Source of the DNA: Amoebidium appalachense
Taxonomy: Eukaryota > Ichthyosporea
NCBI GenBank assembly: GCA_963693365.1
Contig: CAVNZM010000002.1
Location: forward strand, 2,418,001-2,482,000
DNA: 64,000 bases
Direction of reading: 5' to 3'
Shown here piece after piece: positions 1-14,163 of this stretch (positions within the stretch are counted from its first letter, which is position 1; every line of letters begins with the position of its first letter). The notes below the pieces were generated by a model that was not told where the DNA came from, did no database searches, and saw only the letters and a list, made by a program, of their open reading frames with translations. A program made the translations under genes and the position numbers.

Positions 1-202
1 GTTACGTGTTATTATGGGAGAAGAGGGGGGGAGAGGGACGGGGGGAAGGGGGGAGGGGGGGGGGGGGGGGAGGAGGGGTGCAGTTAGCAGCTGACTGCCT
101 GGGAGTAACTTTTTTTGGAACATCCTGTGGGTGTCTCACGGTGTGCACACGTGTGCATCTGCCTGTGTTTGTTAGGTGGTGGTGGCATGTGTGTGTGTGT
201 GA

Positions 203-269
<67 letters not shown>

Positions 270-573
270 TGCGTGCCGTGCGTGTGTTATTATTGAATTC
301 ACTTGGAATGTTTTCAAGATAAACACCAGTCTCCCGAAAGTGGTGTAAAGTTCAATCATTAATATTAGAAGCTTTATTTGTGCGTGTCCGGAAAGTCAGA
401 TGCTCATCCGATCCAGATGCAAGAAGGGATACGTGCGATTGTGTGTGTGTGTGTGTCTCAGACGGTCGGTCCTCACGCTCTGCGTGTGCACATGTGTGTG
501 TGCTTGTGTGCGCGCATGTGCACGTGTGTGATGTGGGATGGTGTGTGTGGAGGGGGGGTCTGCCGGTTTTTTT

Positions 574-647
<74 letters not shown>

Positions 648-1104
648 AGTTGCGTGTGCAGGTGTTTGCATGAGCTCTCGAGGGGAAAACGGGAAGTGTT
701 TGTGTGTGCCTACGTACGTCATATATGTACTTAGTTACTGCACTCCATAGGGGCAAAAACCACAGTTCGAGGACTAAGGTTACATGTTAAATCTACATCA
801 TTTCACCACACCATCAGATACGGGCATTGCCGGTAGCTAAAGGGGTACGTGCATATCTGCTTGAATGCAGGACTTTCATTCATATATTTTTGGAAACCTA
901 AAGTAATATATCTCGTTGTTATCCCTGTTAAGGCATGGAATAAGGGATATTCAGCAAGATTGGATAGTAATATATCTCGTTGTTATCCCTGCTGCGGCTC
1001 GGAATATGGAGTAATTTTGATGAGTAATATATCTCGTTGTTATCCCTCCTGCGGCACGGAGTATGGGATACTTGAGTAAGTTTGAATAATAATATATCTC
1101 GTAG
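1..1104. other. 3' flank of rhomboid gene, repeat-filled
   Basis: No gene is seen here. The stretch holds a (GT)n microsatellite at about 187-267, a T-then-G homopolymer at about 567-645, shorter GT-rich stretches, and the start of a four-unit minisatellite from 904 that runs into the last coding exon of the minus-strand rhomboid gene. All long open frames here are repeat translations. Confidence 0.8.
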
Positions 1105-1138
1105 TTATCCCTGCTGAGGTACGGAATATGGGATAGTA
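904..1138. repeat. Four-unit minisatellite overlapping a stop codon
   Basis: The core TAATATATCTCG(T)TGTTATCC recurs at 904, 968, 1025 and 1090, giving unit lengths of 64, 57 and 65 bp. Each unit continues with a similar CTG(C/A)GG(C/T)-ACGGA-TATGG stretch. The last unit overlaps the end of the rhomboid coding sequence: the stop codon (minus strand, 1105-1107) and the final codons are inside it. Confidence 0.85.
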
Positions 1139-2315
1139 AGGAAAGTGCCGTCCCAGGTAGCCATGTTGCTGCTACAGAAATCCTCGGTGTATGGAATGCA
1201 GTTGAAGTATAGGCACCATGTGCAGAAAGTCTCTGTCTTTGTAAAGAACAGGATGAACCCACCTGAAAGGGGTCGTGAGTTAGACACGGCTGATTAAATG
1301 TGATGCAAAAAGAGAAAGACAGAAAGGTGATATCATAGCGGCATGCACTGCACAAAAAGCACATTGGGTGCATTAAGCATGTATAATATGATATGCTGTT
1401 GTGCAAGATGCAGAAACAAACAATGCCTTACTGGTGTTAGGAAAATGGGATAGGGGAAGGAAAAACAAGCAAAACCTTACTGCTAATAAACTATAGGTTC
1501 GGTGTTTGCATGCACGAAAGTGTGGCGCACATACGAAAACGCTGGCGGGGTGGTGGGGGAGGAAGGGGGGGGAGAAGGGGGGGGGGGGGGGGGGGGGGGG
1601 AGGAGGGGAAAGCGGGATGTATTGTAAGATCACGTTGACTGCATTGTGGATATGTATCTGGCCTCTCTTCAACCTCTGAAAACACCAAAACCAGTACTCA
1701 CCGACAAAGAAGACGATCAAACCAACCGCACCCACGACAATGAGCAGGATTTTCCTGCGTCTGTCCCACTTGCCGAAGGTGATGTATGGGAGGAACACTA
1801 CCGCTGCTGGGATGCCAAACAGGAACCCACCTGAGGAGATAGAATATCAGCAAGCAACTAGAAATATGTGATTTATTTGGCTCTGAACAGGTGGGAAGAC
1901 GGTCCACATGAAAAGGTAGAACCACATGCAGGGTGGAAAGGCAGCAGAGCGGGAGAAAAACGCAGGCCCAAGGAGAAACGGCAAAAGGAGGAGGAGGGGG
2001 GGGGGGGGGGGGGGGGATAAGATAGAATGCGGCACACAGAACGAGGTACAAATTCACAACGATTAAGGTAATGCAGATATGCCAAAGAACTGAGCACACA
2101 AGAGTGCGCGTGAAGAACGGAAGAGTGTGCGTGCGGGGAGAAGGGGCCCTCGGGGGGGGGGAGGGGAGGGGGGGTCCTCAAGGGAGAAATGGGAGTGGGA
2201 CGGAGAAAGAGGGTAGGGGAATGCATATGAAAGAAGGGGATCGGGTGCACAAGGGAGAGGGGAGCAGGAGGACGAGGGGAGCAGGAGGAGTAGAATTGGG
2301 CGGGCGGGGCGGGGG

Positions 2316-2351
<36 letters not shown>

Positions 2352-3179
2352 GTGAGAGAGGGAGAAAGAGAAAAGGTCCCAGCTGGTCACAGGTACATGC
2401 GAAAGGCGGAACGATTGTATGTAGAAATGAAGAACGGTAGAATGACCTACCCATGTGTGCAAAGTTGTCGATCCATGGGAGGGTGCCGATGAACAGGGAG
2501 AAGAAGATCACCACAAACAGCTTGAAGAACTCCTTCCAGGGATGCTGCAGTGCATCGTGTGAGTATCCATGGGCAAGTGGGAGGTACACACATTGAGGGA
2601 ACAAATTCCACACCGCCGGGGTGGTGGTGGCGGAGTGAGGGGGGGGGGGGGGGGGGGGGGTTGAATGTGGAACATAGTACGAAGTACACATACACGATGA
2701 GAAGCATGGTGCAGGACACATGCAACGGCAACATTCAAGTATGCAACATCAGCAATGCGCACGCTATGCGTCATAAGCAGAGCCCATCCTCAGGAAGGGC
2801 CCAAATCATCAATTGCGTCTGACTTGCGGTGGGAGGGGGGGGGGGGGGGGGAGATCCTGTATGTATCTGCCTCCAATAGCACACTGCAGTCGTGCCAAAG
2901 AACGAAAACGAATAAATAGACCCATCGTGTAATCTGTGCATATGGCGGAGAGCTACGTGATAGGCATAGACTTACCAGCAGTATCTGCCACGACTGGAAC
3001 AGCTCAATCAGCAGCACGGAGAGGAGGCCATAGAGCGCACCAGAAGACCCCACCTGCAGGCATCACCGTGTCAGAAAATACATGGACAAAGATAGTCACC
3101 TTTTGCTTATATCCCCACCCCACCCCACCCCACCCACCCACCCACATCCCTTCTCCATCTCCAATCTCTCTTCTCTCGC

Positions 3180-3243
<64 letters not shown>

Positions 3244-3719
3244 CCTCCCTCGTTCTTTCACCCCCGTTTCCCTTTCTGCTCCAGAGAATGCAAACACCCC
3301 CTCCTGCAAATTGTATATGCATGCAGGCACGCACACCTTCACCCGACTTACAGACATTACTATCACCCACCCCGGCTTGACCGCTTGTCCTGCACACACA
3401 TTGAAAGCACGTACATATGCACGTACCGGCACATGTGCATGCAGGCACACATGTACACACCTGTGGGGAGAACGGGGAGAAAAGGCCACTGATGATGTTG
3501 CCGCCGATACCAGCAACCATGAAGATGATGAAGAAACGGAGCCACCCACACGACTTCTCGATCTGGACACCAGAGACAGAGAGTCAGTCGAACACGTTAG
3601 GAAAAACAGTGTTGGTTGAAGTTATAGAGACCGTCCGTTGTTCGTTCTTTTTCTTTTCTTTTCTGTTTCTTTCTCTTTTTCCCTTTCGTGGGAAAGAGGA
3701 GAGGGGAAGAGAGGGGGAA

Positions 3720-3753
<34 letters not shown>

Positions 3754-5339
3754 TCATTAGCAGGTGTAAAAAAAGGGGGGAGGCGACAATTAATAAACCA
3801 TAAAAAATTGAAAAAAATACCACCGATTAGATCAAAGCAGGTTACCAAAACCACCACACACTCACCTGAAATCCAACGGAGAGCTGGAACAGAGCGTTCA
3901 TGACGAAATGCAGCACGCCCACGTGCAGGAAGATGGGGGTGACAAAGCGCCACCACTGGTTGGGGTACTGGGGGTCCTGCAGGCCCCCCATCTTGCACAC
4001 GTCGTTGAGGCAGTTGTCGTAGTTCTGGCACAGCTCTGAAGTGTACACCGGTTAGGGAAAAAGTGTCATTGAGTTAACCCGCCACGAGCCACTCACGCCA
4101 CATGGCCACCAACAACAACACCATAAAAAGAAGTACAGGAAAGAGGGGGGGGGGGGGTATATGTTTTCTTCATGCAGGTAAGTGGGTAAGTGGGGGCACA
4201 ATCGAGGCCATCAGAGGTAGTAACAACGAAGTAGCCCCATTGGTTCAGGCTTGGCTTGAGGGCAGACATACGAGAGAGGGAGAAAACGAGAAAGCAACCA
4301 GACATGGAGCAGACTGGAGGTAAACAAAGGCAACGGGCAATGTGTGTTCAAATATGTTTCACGACATAGGTGGACATTTGGTGGTTAAACCTAAGGGTGT
4401 AGGTGTGGTTGTGAGGGCCACGCGAGCAGATGCCAGTGCTGTCAATGTGTATGCATGAGGTGTGTATGTGTGTCTGTGCGTGTGCGTGTGTGTTCGTGTG
4501 CCTGTATTTTGTTTGGTTTGTTGAAGGGAATTCGTGTATGGTGGCAGTATAATGACATCATTGCATTGTTAATGGAGTGCTGTTAGGTTTTTACCAACAA
4601 TGCAAACCAATGCAACAGTAAGTGTGTGTTTGGGAGACTACCTACCGCCATCCTCGCGCCAGGAGCCGGAGAGGGCATGACACTGCTCGGCACTCACATG
4701 TGCACATTGTCCGTATATGCTGCAAGGGGGATGAGTGTGATTTAGGGTGCTGCAACAACTCACCTAACAGGAACAACAACATCACTCTCTGGTGATAATA
4801 CCAAAACTTACATGGCCCTTGTCTCTATCTCCGCAACCCCACTCAAACACAGACACACACCTACACCCACGTTTAGCGTCAGAGCTTTCATTGACGTGAA
4901 AACCCCCGGTAGAATACCTCCCCCCCTCTATTGCCCCCTTTCACCCACTTTCCCCTCATCCCCTCCCCCCCTCCCACCTTCTCCCAACCCCATCCCCTCC
5001 AGAACCCCCCACCACTCCACTTCACCCCCAACCACACAAACGAACATTCGAGCAGTTACGTAGGAGAGAGCACCCACCCAATGCAGCATGGGCGGTTGAT
5101 GATTTTGCAGTTGAGACTCTCACAGGTTGCATTGCCGACCCATTTCTGCACGGGTTTCTCCAGTGCACCGGCACCCGTTTGGCAATACTGTGCGGGTATC
5201 GTTAAGCTGCTGATATAACTTTCTTGTTCAGCACAATGCTCTAAGAACACAGCGTCCCCTCCCCCCCCCCCCCTCCCCTTCCCCCATCCCTCCCCCCCCC
5301 CCTCCCCCCCCCCCCCCCCCGCCGCACCACTCCCCCCAT

Positions 5340-5374
<35 letters not shown>

Positions 5375-5993
5375 CAATGCAAACACGTCACACACACACA
5401 CATTTGTTTTGGCTCGCGATTTTGTGCCATAATCTTTGTCTTATAATAGATCTTCTTTAGTCTATTTTTTACATGCAATGCATCACCTAACCCCCCCCCC
5501 CCCCCCCCCCTCTTCCCCCCTCCCTCTCCCCGCCCCACTCCTCCTCCTCGCCTTTCCCCCCTTCCGTCAGTCAAGCAGCAAAACTTTCTACGTCAACCGA
5601 CGAACGTTAATGAATCTTAACGACAGCAAAGGACAAGCCCTGCACTCTAATAGCCCGAAACAGAGAGTGTCCCTTGCAAGTTCAGCAGTTTAGATGTCTG
5701 CCAGAGAACCACGCATGCAGAAAGGAGGAGAGGTAACATACAGCCTGTGGTGTCTGGGCGCACGTGTTGTCTTGCAGCTGGCAGCAGCCCCACGCTGGTG
5801 TACCGATGAGGGGGGGGGGGGGAGGGGGAGGGGGGGGGGGGGGAGGGGGGAGGGGGGGGGAGGAGGGGGGGAGGGGGGAGGGGGGGGGGGGGGGGGTTGC
5901 AATAAGTGAGATTCAGGGACTGTGAGTCAAGGTAGATATCAATAGTGGTAAGTTGGAATTTAAAGTTAACGCCTATACCTAGTCGGAGTGAGG

Positions 5994-6025
<32 letters not shown>

Positions 6026-6213
6026 GTGGTGGTGGTGGTGGTGGTGGTGGGGGGGGGGGGGGGGGGGGGGGGGAGGGCAGTGTAAACGTTGCATGCAAGA
6101 ATGAAACAGATGAATAGTCGAAGACGGTTGGTAAGTGATGGATACGGTGATAGAGAAGAAAATCGTCATTAAACTCTTTCTCTCTTTCTCTCTCCCTCTA
6201 TCTATCTCCATCA

Positions 6214-6281
<68 letters not shown>

Positions 6282-7147
6282 CCCCCCCCTCTCAATCTCT
6301 CTTTCTCTCTCTCTCTCTGAACATAGCCAAAGGTCTATTTGCACACAGTAATGACTTACTCTCTTTCTTGAACTGCGCATTCATGTCTGCTATTGCTGTC
6401 ATAGTCTTGTTGTCACGCCGCATACACGGAGAATACTTGGCACCCTGTTAAAAAAAAAAAAACCGACAACGTCAGTACAAGCACTATGGTGTGTATGTGT
6501 AACGTCATAGTATACAACACTCAATATTGTTGTCCTCACCCTCCCCCCGCCCCTTTCCCCCCCACCCACACACAAAAAGAAAAAGGAAAAGGAAAAGAAA
6601 AGAAAAAGGGAAACAAAGAAAATAGAACAATAGAGCAACTGCCATGCAGAGTTGTCCTAAAACCCATCTGCAGGCGCCTTGAGAGGATACACAAGTCAAT
6701 GTTGCACACATTGGGGTGTGCGGCAGGATATGACAGCATAATGTCTTACCATTTCGATGAGGGTAAAGCTGTTAGGGCCAATCCACATGTTGTCGGGGGT
6801 TGCAAACTGCAGCGGTTGTGGCTCGGACATGCCGAAGACCTGATCAAGAGAGATTAGATACATGGTGCTGTGATGTGCTATGATTGCCTACTGAGTGTGA
6901 ATTGATGCGAGTGAGGATGTGATATACAAGGGACCCATCCTTTCAAGCGAAATGTTAGTAAGGGGGTGGACAGGGGGGTTTCTTTCTTTTTTTTTTTTTT
7001 CTTAAAAAAAAAAAAATAAAAAAATTCTTTGGTTTGTGGGGAGGGGGAGGGGGAGGGGGGGGAGACTGATATGCTAAACAATGCGCAGGTAAGAGGCGCT
7101 TGCCTAGAACCCGTTTTCAAAATGGGGTGGTTTTTTTTTTTTTTTTT

Positions 7148-7179
<32 letters not shown>

Positions 7180-8436
7180 GGGGGGGGAGGTGGGGGAGAG
7201 GGGGAGGGGGGGGGGGGGGGGGGGGGGGAGGATAGAATGGGCTGCAGAGCACGCAGTCCCTATTCACGAAGAACAACCTAATGCAGGATTTGTAAAGAAC
7301 ACACAAAAAACATGCATCATAACCAGAACTAATCCACAAGGAGGAGGTCAAGCCATCCACATTGTCCGAGTTTCGACTCATGGCTCGCAACCCAACTTTT
7401 TTGGGTGGGTGGGTGGGCGTGGGTAGGTAGGGAGGGTGGGTGGAGGGGGGGGGGGGAGGGGGGGGGGGGGGGGGTTTGAATGCGTTAAAAAGTACGAAGT
7501 ACACAAGAACAAACGGATAACACGATGCAGAATGCAAGCCATACATAAAGAGTATGCATAATAAGCAGAGCCCATCCTCAGGGGGGGCCCACGTCATCCA
7601 CAGTACCCGAGTTTCGACCTATTCCCCTCGTTAACGAAACCCAACTCAGATACTGTTTCACTTGAACATGAGTAGGTCACCCGTCTTGATCAGAGACGAG
7701 CAGGGTTGCTTATGCAGGCAAGGGCAGTGGGAAAGGCCGGGGGTTAAAGTTGCAGCAGTAAGCAGAAGCAAGAAAAATATAGATAGGAACTCAGGAGACG
7801 GGGCTTCTAGGAAGCTCCCCCGTCGATACCTAAGTCGATACTTCCCTGGCTAACATACTACACCAGCTGAAAAGAATTAAGTCCCGAAGGCCGCAGAATT
7901 CGTAATCAGAGGGGAAAATATGAGATTTGACCCACGCCGCAGGGTAGTAACACGCTTACTAGGGCGGAACTTTATCGTCTTCGAACGGAAAGCTATGCCC
8001 CCGGATGTCAGCCGGAAATATGGTATCACCCATTGCTTTGGGCTTGAAAAAAGCCGGGGGGGGGGGGGGGGGGGGGGGAGGCTTCCAAGGGTGTTGGTAT
8101 TGCTTGGATACGTACAGGCACAGTGACTGACACCGTCTGGACGGAGACACCAATGTGCTCAATTCCACCGTTGATGACGATTTCGGCTATCAGGCAGCCC
8201 ACCATGATGATCAGACTGAGATAGTTGAACCACGGCTTGAATGTGGGTAGTTGCTCTGTGTGGATTTGTGTAAGTGGGTCGTAACGTGGTTGGGGGGTTA
8301 ACGTTGTGTAATCTGTGGAGGGGGAATACGGAAGCCGATTTTTTTATTATTTGTGTGTGACCACGTTTCTGTGGTGTATGTGTGTGAACATATGTGCGCA
8401 TGTGTGTGTGTGTGTGCGTGTGTGTGCGTGTGTGTA

Positions 8437-8476
<40 letters not shown>

Positions 8477-8946
8477 GTGTGTGTGTGCGTGTGTGTGTGT
8501 GCGCGTGCGCGGATGCACGTGTGCATGGATGTGTGATTGCTTACAAGCATCCAACAACTTGTGTCTGTTTTCTTCTGTGAAGAAATGTGTACGTGTGCGC
8601 ATTGTATATTCGCACACATCAAAGCATTAATGGCGGCGCTGAGAAGGGGTTAGAAAAAGGATACTGAAGACGAGGGAGGGGAGGGCTAAAGTAGAACCCA
8701 GCACGCAATCAGTATACAAACTACATTATTACAACCTACAGTTTATAAAGATTTGGGGGGTTTGGGATGCTTTAGAGATTACGAAACACACATTCATGAC
8801 AGAAAACACAATGCAGATCTGCAAAAGCTTATACAAAGTGCTGCTGGGTTGATGGGTGGGTTGGTGGTGCCAAAAAAAAAACAAAGGGTGGTGGTGGTGG
8901 TGGTGGTGGTAATGTGTGTGTGTGTGTGTGTGTGTGTGTGTTGGGG

Positions 8947-9003
<57 letters not shown>

Positions 9004-10422
9004 CTACCGAGTTTTCGTTCCGTGGCAGTATCCATCTTCTTCAGTTTTGCTCCCTGTTTTCTCCCCGAAAGTCAGATATGACACATGGTCTTATTGTGAA
9101 GAATTCGCTAACATCAGGACGGAGTTTTTTATATCTTACTGAACCATAGGGTCGGTACTTTCAACACCCACATGCGCACTCCCACCACCGCGGCTCTGCC
9201 AGACGGACACCAAACGGTAAACAGAAGAGAAAAATTGAAATCGGACAGAGAGGTATAGGCGTAGAGACGGTTGCACTGCCTGCCAGTACTAAGGGATGTA
9301 TTCAACAGAAGACTGGGTTGTTTCCATACATGTGTTCTCAACCCATGGTGAATGCACCCACCTGCCTGTTTCGTCGGTGTGGGGTGGCTCTTATGGGAGG
9401 GGCAAACTTGATCCTTCTCCTCACTGGACCACGCAATGTTAATATATTAGTTCGGGGGGTACAAATAACACATTAACCTCTTCGGGCCGGCACTAATTGA
9501 TTTGGCCGGCAGCCGGCCAGCTCTAAACAACTCTATTGTGACTCAAATCATTAGAAAAAGCTCAAATAAATTGCATATGCCGACAGGTATATGTCTTACC
9601 TACATATATTTCTACGTTGGTCTGTGAAAAATACCATTATTTCGTGTACTTTTATATCTGCTTCTGAAGGGACTTTCGAGATTTTGAGAAAATCTTGGAG
9701 CTGTCAATGTCGACTGAGCCGGCCAATCTTATTCTGCCATTTTCACATTGTTCAAATCAGAAGCTTGCATTGATGTCGACATTGACTGGTCAAGCCGGCA
9801 AGCACCCTTCGTAGTTACACCATATTTAAAGTATCGTGTGTTAGAACAAAGTTCAAGTTTTTCTTGCATAAAACAAAGGATAAATACATATTTTAATATC
9901 GTGCAACTTTTCATAGGCCAGTTCTTATCAACTTTATGCTCACATTACAGCACAAACTTGGTCATGTCGAAAAGTGACACGTCGATCTCGATCTTGGGAA
10001 ATTTGCCGGTATGAACAGGTTAACAGTATCATCCTTGAACCTGTGTTAGCTAATACATCCCAGAAACGCAGGGTGTGGGTTATAAACGAGTTACTCCAAG
10101 GCAGGCCGGTCATGCACAAGTGTTAACACAAGAAACACTTTCAAGCAAAGACCCAAAGATATGCACACGACATTCTCCCCCGAAGAAGCATCCCCCCCTC
10201 CCCCCCCCCCCCCCCCCCTCCCGGTGCCCAGCCCATCCACCAGATCCCATGTTGCCTCGTCCAACAAACATCACCAAATGAAAGCATTTTGTAATGGCAC
10301 ACTGACAGAGCCGTGGGGTCACTTACTAGATACTCTCTGGCGCAGAATCTTAGTCTCGTCACCTGTAGACAGCAAACGGATCAGCGTGGAGCTACGACGA
10401 CAGTTTCTCTTGCGCGTTTCCA

Positions 10423-10459
<37 letters not shown>

Positions 10460-11211
10460 GTCCGTGCCTCCATCCCCTTCTACACCCCTTCCTCGAACAC
10501 TTCCACAAGAGCCCAACAAATGATAATATTTTATGAGGAATGCACACGTCGTTTTGTCAACTGTTCCACCAGCAGCCTTGTTGGTACCCCTTTCATGTCT
10601 TCCTTACAGCACACAAGTGTATGAACAGGCACAGACAGTCTCTGGAACGGTATTTCTGCACTCACACGTACACCCGCACATGCACACACGCACACACAAG
10701 AGCACACACAACACACACACACACACACACATGTTAACAGGCACAGAAAGTCTCTGGAACGGTATTTCTGCAAACACACGCACGCACACAGACAAGAGCA
10801 CACACAACACACACACACACACACACACACACGCACGCACGCACACACAAGCAGACACACACACAAGCGGACCCACACACAAACCCTTCCCCCTTCCACC
10901 CCCCCCCCCCCCCCCCCCCCTGCCACACACACACGTGGGCATCCCCACACTCCTGTCACCCCCATCCCAACCCACACACATGCATAAAAATCCTCCCCCC
11001 CCCCCCTCCCCCTCCCCCCAAACACACACACACACACAAACGTACACATACACACACCCATAGGCACGCTCAAACACCACCTCCCCCTCCCCCCCTAGCG
11101 CCCACCCCCCCCCTCCCCCCAACACACACACGCGTGCACACACGCGCGCACACACACGCACACATACACAAGCACACACACACGCACACGCACACGCACA
11201 CGCACACACAT

Positions 11212-11267
<56 letters not shown>

Positions 11268-14127
11268 GCAGGGCCATGGGGCAGCAGATGCTCCCTCTCA
11301 AAGTTCATGCCGTCGTCATCATATCCAAACCAGTCTGCATATGCATAGTGCTTGGGGGGTCTGATGCCCACCACCCTGCCTGTGCGCTCACCCCTGAACT
11401 GTGTCAACCCTGCACTGGTCATGATCGATGCCTCTGTTTCGGGTATAGCCCCCATGGATTCACCTGTGCATGTGGAAACATGTAACTAGTTAGCAAATAG
11501 AAAGAGCTAACGGAGGAAAGAAGGAAGGAAGGGAGAAATAACTGGAAAACGAGAGCACTGTTGACGGGAAAAGAGGAGAGAGAAGGGTGTGGGAAAGGAC
11601 TTAAGAAAGAAGGAATAAAGTGAACTATGGTAGCGGCAAATTGATGTGGCAAAGAGCACATGATTTTACCATAGAAACCATGGTGGCAACAAGAATGTAT
11701 ACACACTCTTGTTACCAAGCAAACACCAACACACACATAAGCACACGCAGCCTTACAGGAACACAGGCACCAACACACACACGCAGGCACACAGACATAA
11801 GCACACTGACCTGCTGTGCTGTCATCTTCCTCATCGCTGGACGAATCGTCTTTCATGCTGACAATCTCCTTCTACAGGAACAACCATGTATTTCAACAAC
11901 GTGTATGAATCCAGATCCCAAACGGAGGAAAAAAAAATGAGTTGCTGCTCAACTGCCATACTAGAACATAGGTCCGATAGAAAAGATCATTCTAAACCAA
12001 AGTTTCATGTACGACCCCTGTAAATCACAAACTGATGGACCGGAATGATTTGGGGTGACCACATGTTTATGGGCATATTCGCTCAAATGTTGCGTATATG
12101 GTGCATTTTTGGATAGAGCTATTTAGACCCGTGCAGGCAATAATGTCCGTAATCATGCAAGGATTTGTTAACACCCACCGCCCCAATGGTTCTGATGGCG
12201 ACATCTCCCATCCCGGGTGGATGGTGGTGTGCCTCAGCTTGCTCGTCTGCTGCATCAACAGATAATCATCAGCCAACACTGGATTTGGTACCATATGCCA
12301 TATAGGTGTTCGTGAGCGTGCAACCTCATGCCATGTCCAAAATGACAATAACCATTGCCAAGCTAAAGAATGAAAAGAAATTATGGAGTGAGCATTTTTT
12401 AAAGGTTGAAAAAAGGTCAAAGAACAAACAAAAACGATAGGAGGGAAGCAACAAGTAGCAAGAGGGGGCGGCAAAAGAGGGGGGGGGGGGGGGGGGGGGA
12501 GAAGAGTGCAAATGGTCTTGAGATCCACTAGTGGTGGCATGGTCATCTCACGGTGCACTGGACCAACAAGTCCATCTCTTCAAAGCAATCAACAAACATC
12601 CAAACGAGCGCACCCGTGCAAAGGACACCAGCGTGCACTTAACTGAAGCAGATGGCACACATCCATTTAAAGAACACCGACACCTCCAACTAAAGAACAG
12701 AGATGGCGCACCGTCTTTAACGATGGATGCCCTGCTCCTGTGTGTGCTCAGTCTCCTCAGGACACCGCGCTTGTTCTTGTCCTTGCCGGCACCGTCGCCC
12801 ATCAGCTCTTCATTGTCCGCATCCAAGTCCCCTGCATTGACGTAGCCTTAGCCATGTTCCACACCAAGTGTTTTCTCCCGTTTTCTTCCTCTTCCGCTTC
12901 TCCCCCTCCCCCCCCCCCCTCCCCACTCTCTCGACCACCTTACTCCCCCCCTCCCCCCCCCATCTCTCTCTCTCTCTCTACCCCCCCCCCCCCCTTACCT
13001 CCCTCTTTCCGTTGTCGCGGCTGCCAACCCACTTCGCCACCCACATGCTACACGCAACAATTCCCCTTCACTCTCTTTTCCCGTTTTTTTTTCTTTTTCT
13101 TTTTCTTTTTCTTTTTTTTTCCCCTACAGTGCAGATTTTGCAGAGAAGAGCACACAGGAGGAATAGACTGGGTATGGACACCCCCAAAAGTGAACCCCAG
13201 CTACATACCTAGTAGCCCGCCATCGCGCCTGCCCTCAGCACTGGACATCAGAGCACCCCGAGACTTCCATTTGCTCAGATCGCTATCTTCGCTGACTCCA
13301 AACCATTCCCCCATGGACCGGCCCAACCGAGAAAGGAGTGGCTGGTCTTGTGCTGGAAGTGAAAAAATGTTAGGGTTGAATACAGCTGCTGGGAGATAAA
13401 CGTGCACAGAGGGGGGGGGGGGGGGGGGGGGAGGGGGGGACGGGGGATCATTGCAAATGTTGGGGGGGGGGAGGGGGGGGGGGGGGGGGGGTTTCAGTCA
13501 TTGCAGTACTCGAGTCACCATAAGAATAGAGACTAGGCTTGGTTTCCACGGTTTATCGAATTCTCCCCCCCAACTATGCCCCCTATGCCCCACCCTTCCC
13601 CACCCTCCCCACATACACCCTCCCCCTTCCCATCCCAATCCACACCCGTTCCCTTCATTTGTTCTTCACCCTCTTGTACAATAACGATGTTCAAGCCACT
13701 ATCGAGCACCACTCACCTACAGGATAGAAAAACAACAACTGTTCCTCCAGCGCTTTTATATAGTCAAAATAAAGTAACAGTCTTATTTTAAACAACTTTG
13801 CTCCACAGTGTGTGCACGTGTGCAGCTATGGACCAACAGACAAAAAGGGGCAAAGGATGCCTTACCTGACGTCTCTTCGGCATGAAGAGAATCCATAATC
13901 TGCAAGAACGAAATAGGTGTTCAGGCGGCTGGGCAAACAGGTGACAATATAACACTATGGTCACAAACAAGGGGAACAGTTTTTGCTCTACCAGAACTAT
14001 TTTATATGCTTTCTCTCTGGGTGTGTGTGGAGGGAATGTGTTGTAGGTGATGATGCCCCGGGGAAGGTCGGGGGGAAGAGGGAGGGGGGGTGGGGGGAGG
14101 GGGGAGGGGTGGGGTGGGTGGGTGGGT

Positions 14128-14163
<36 letters not shown>

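Noticed and set aside
3004-3619. Poly-Pro / poly-Gly frames
   Set aside because: They run through a 60-bp C homopolymer in a rhomboid intron. The real exon here is 3461-3562 on the minus strand.
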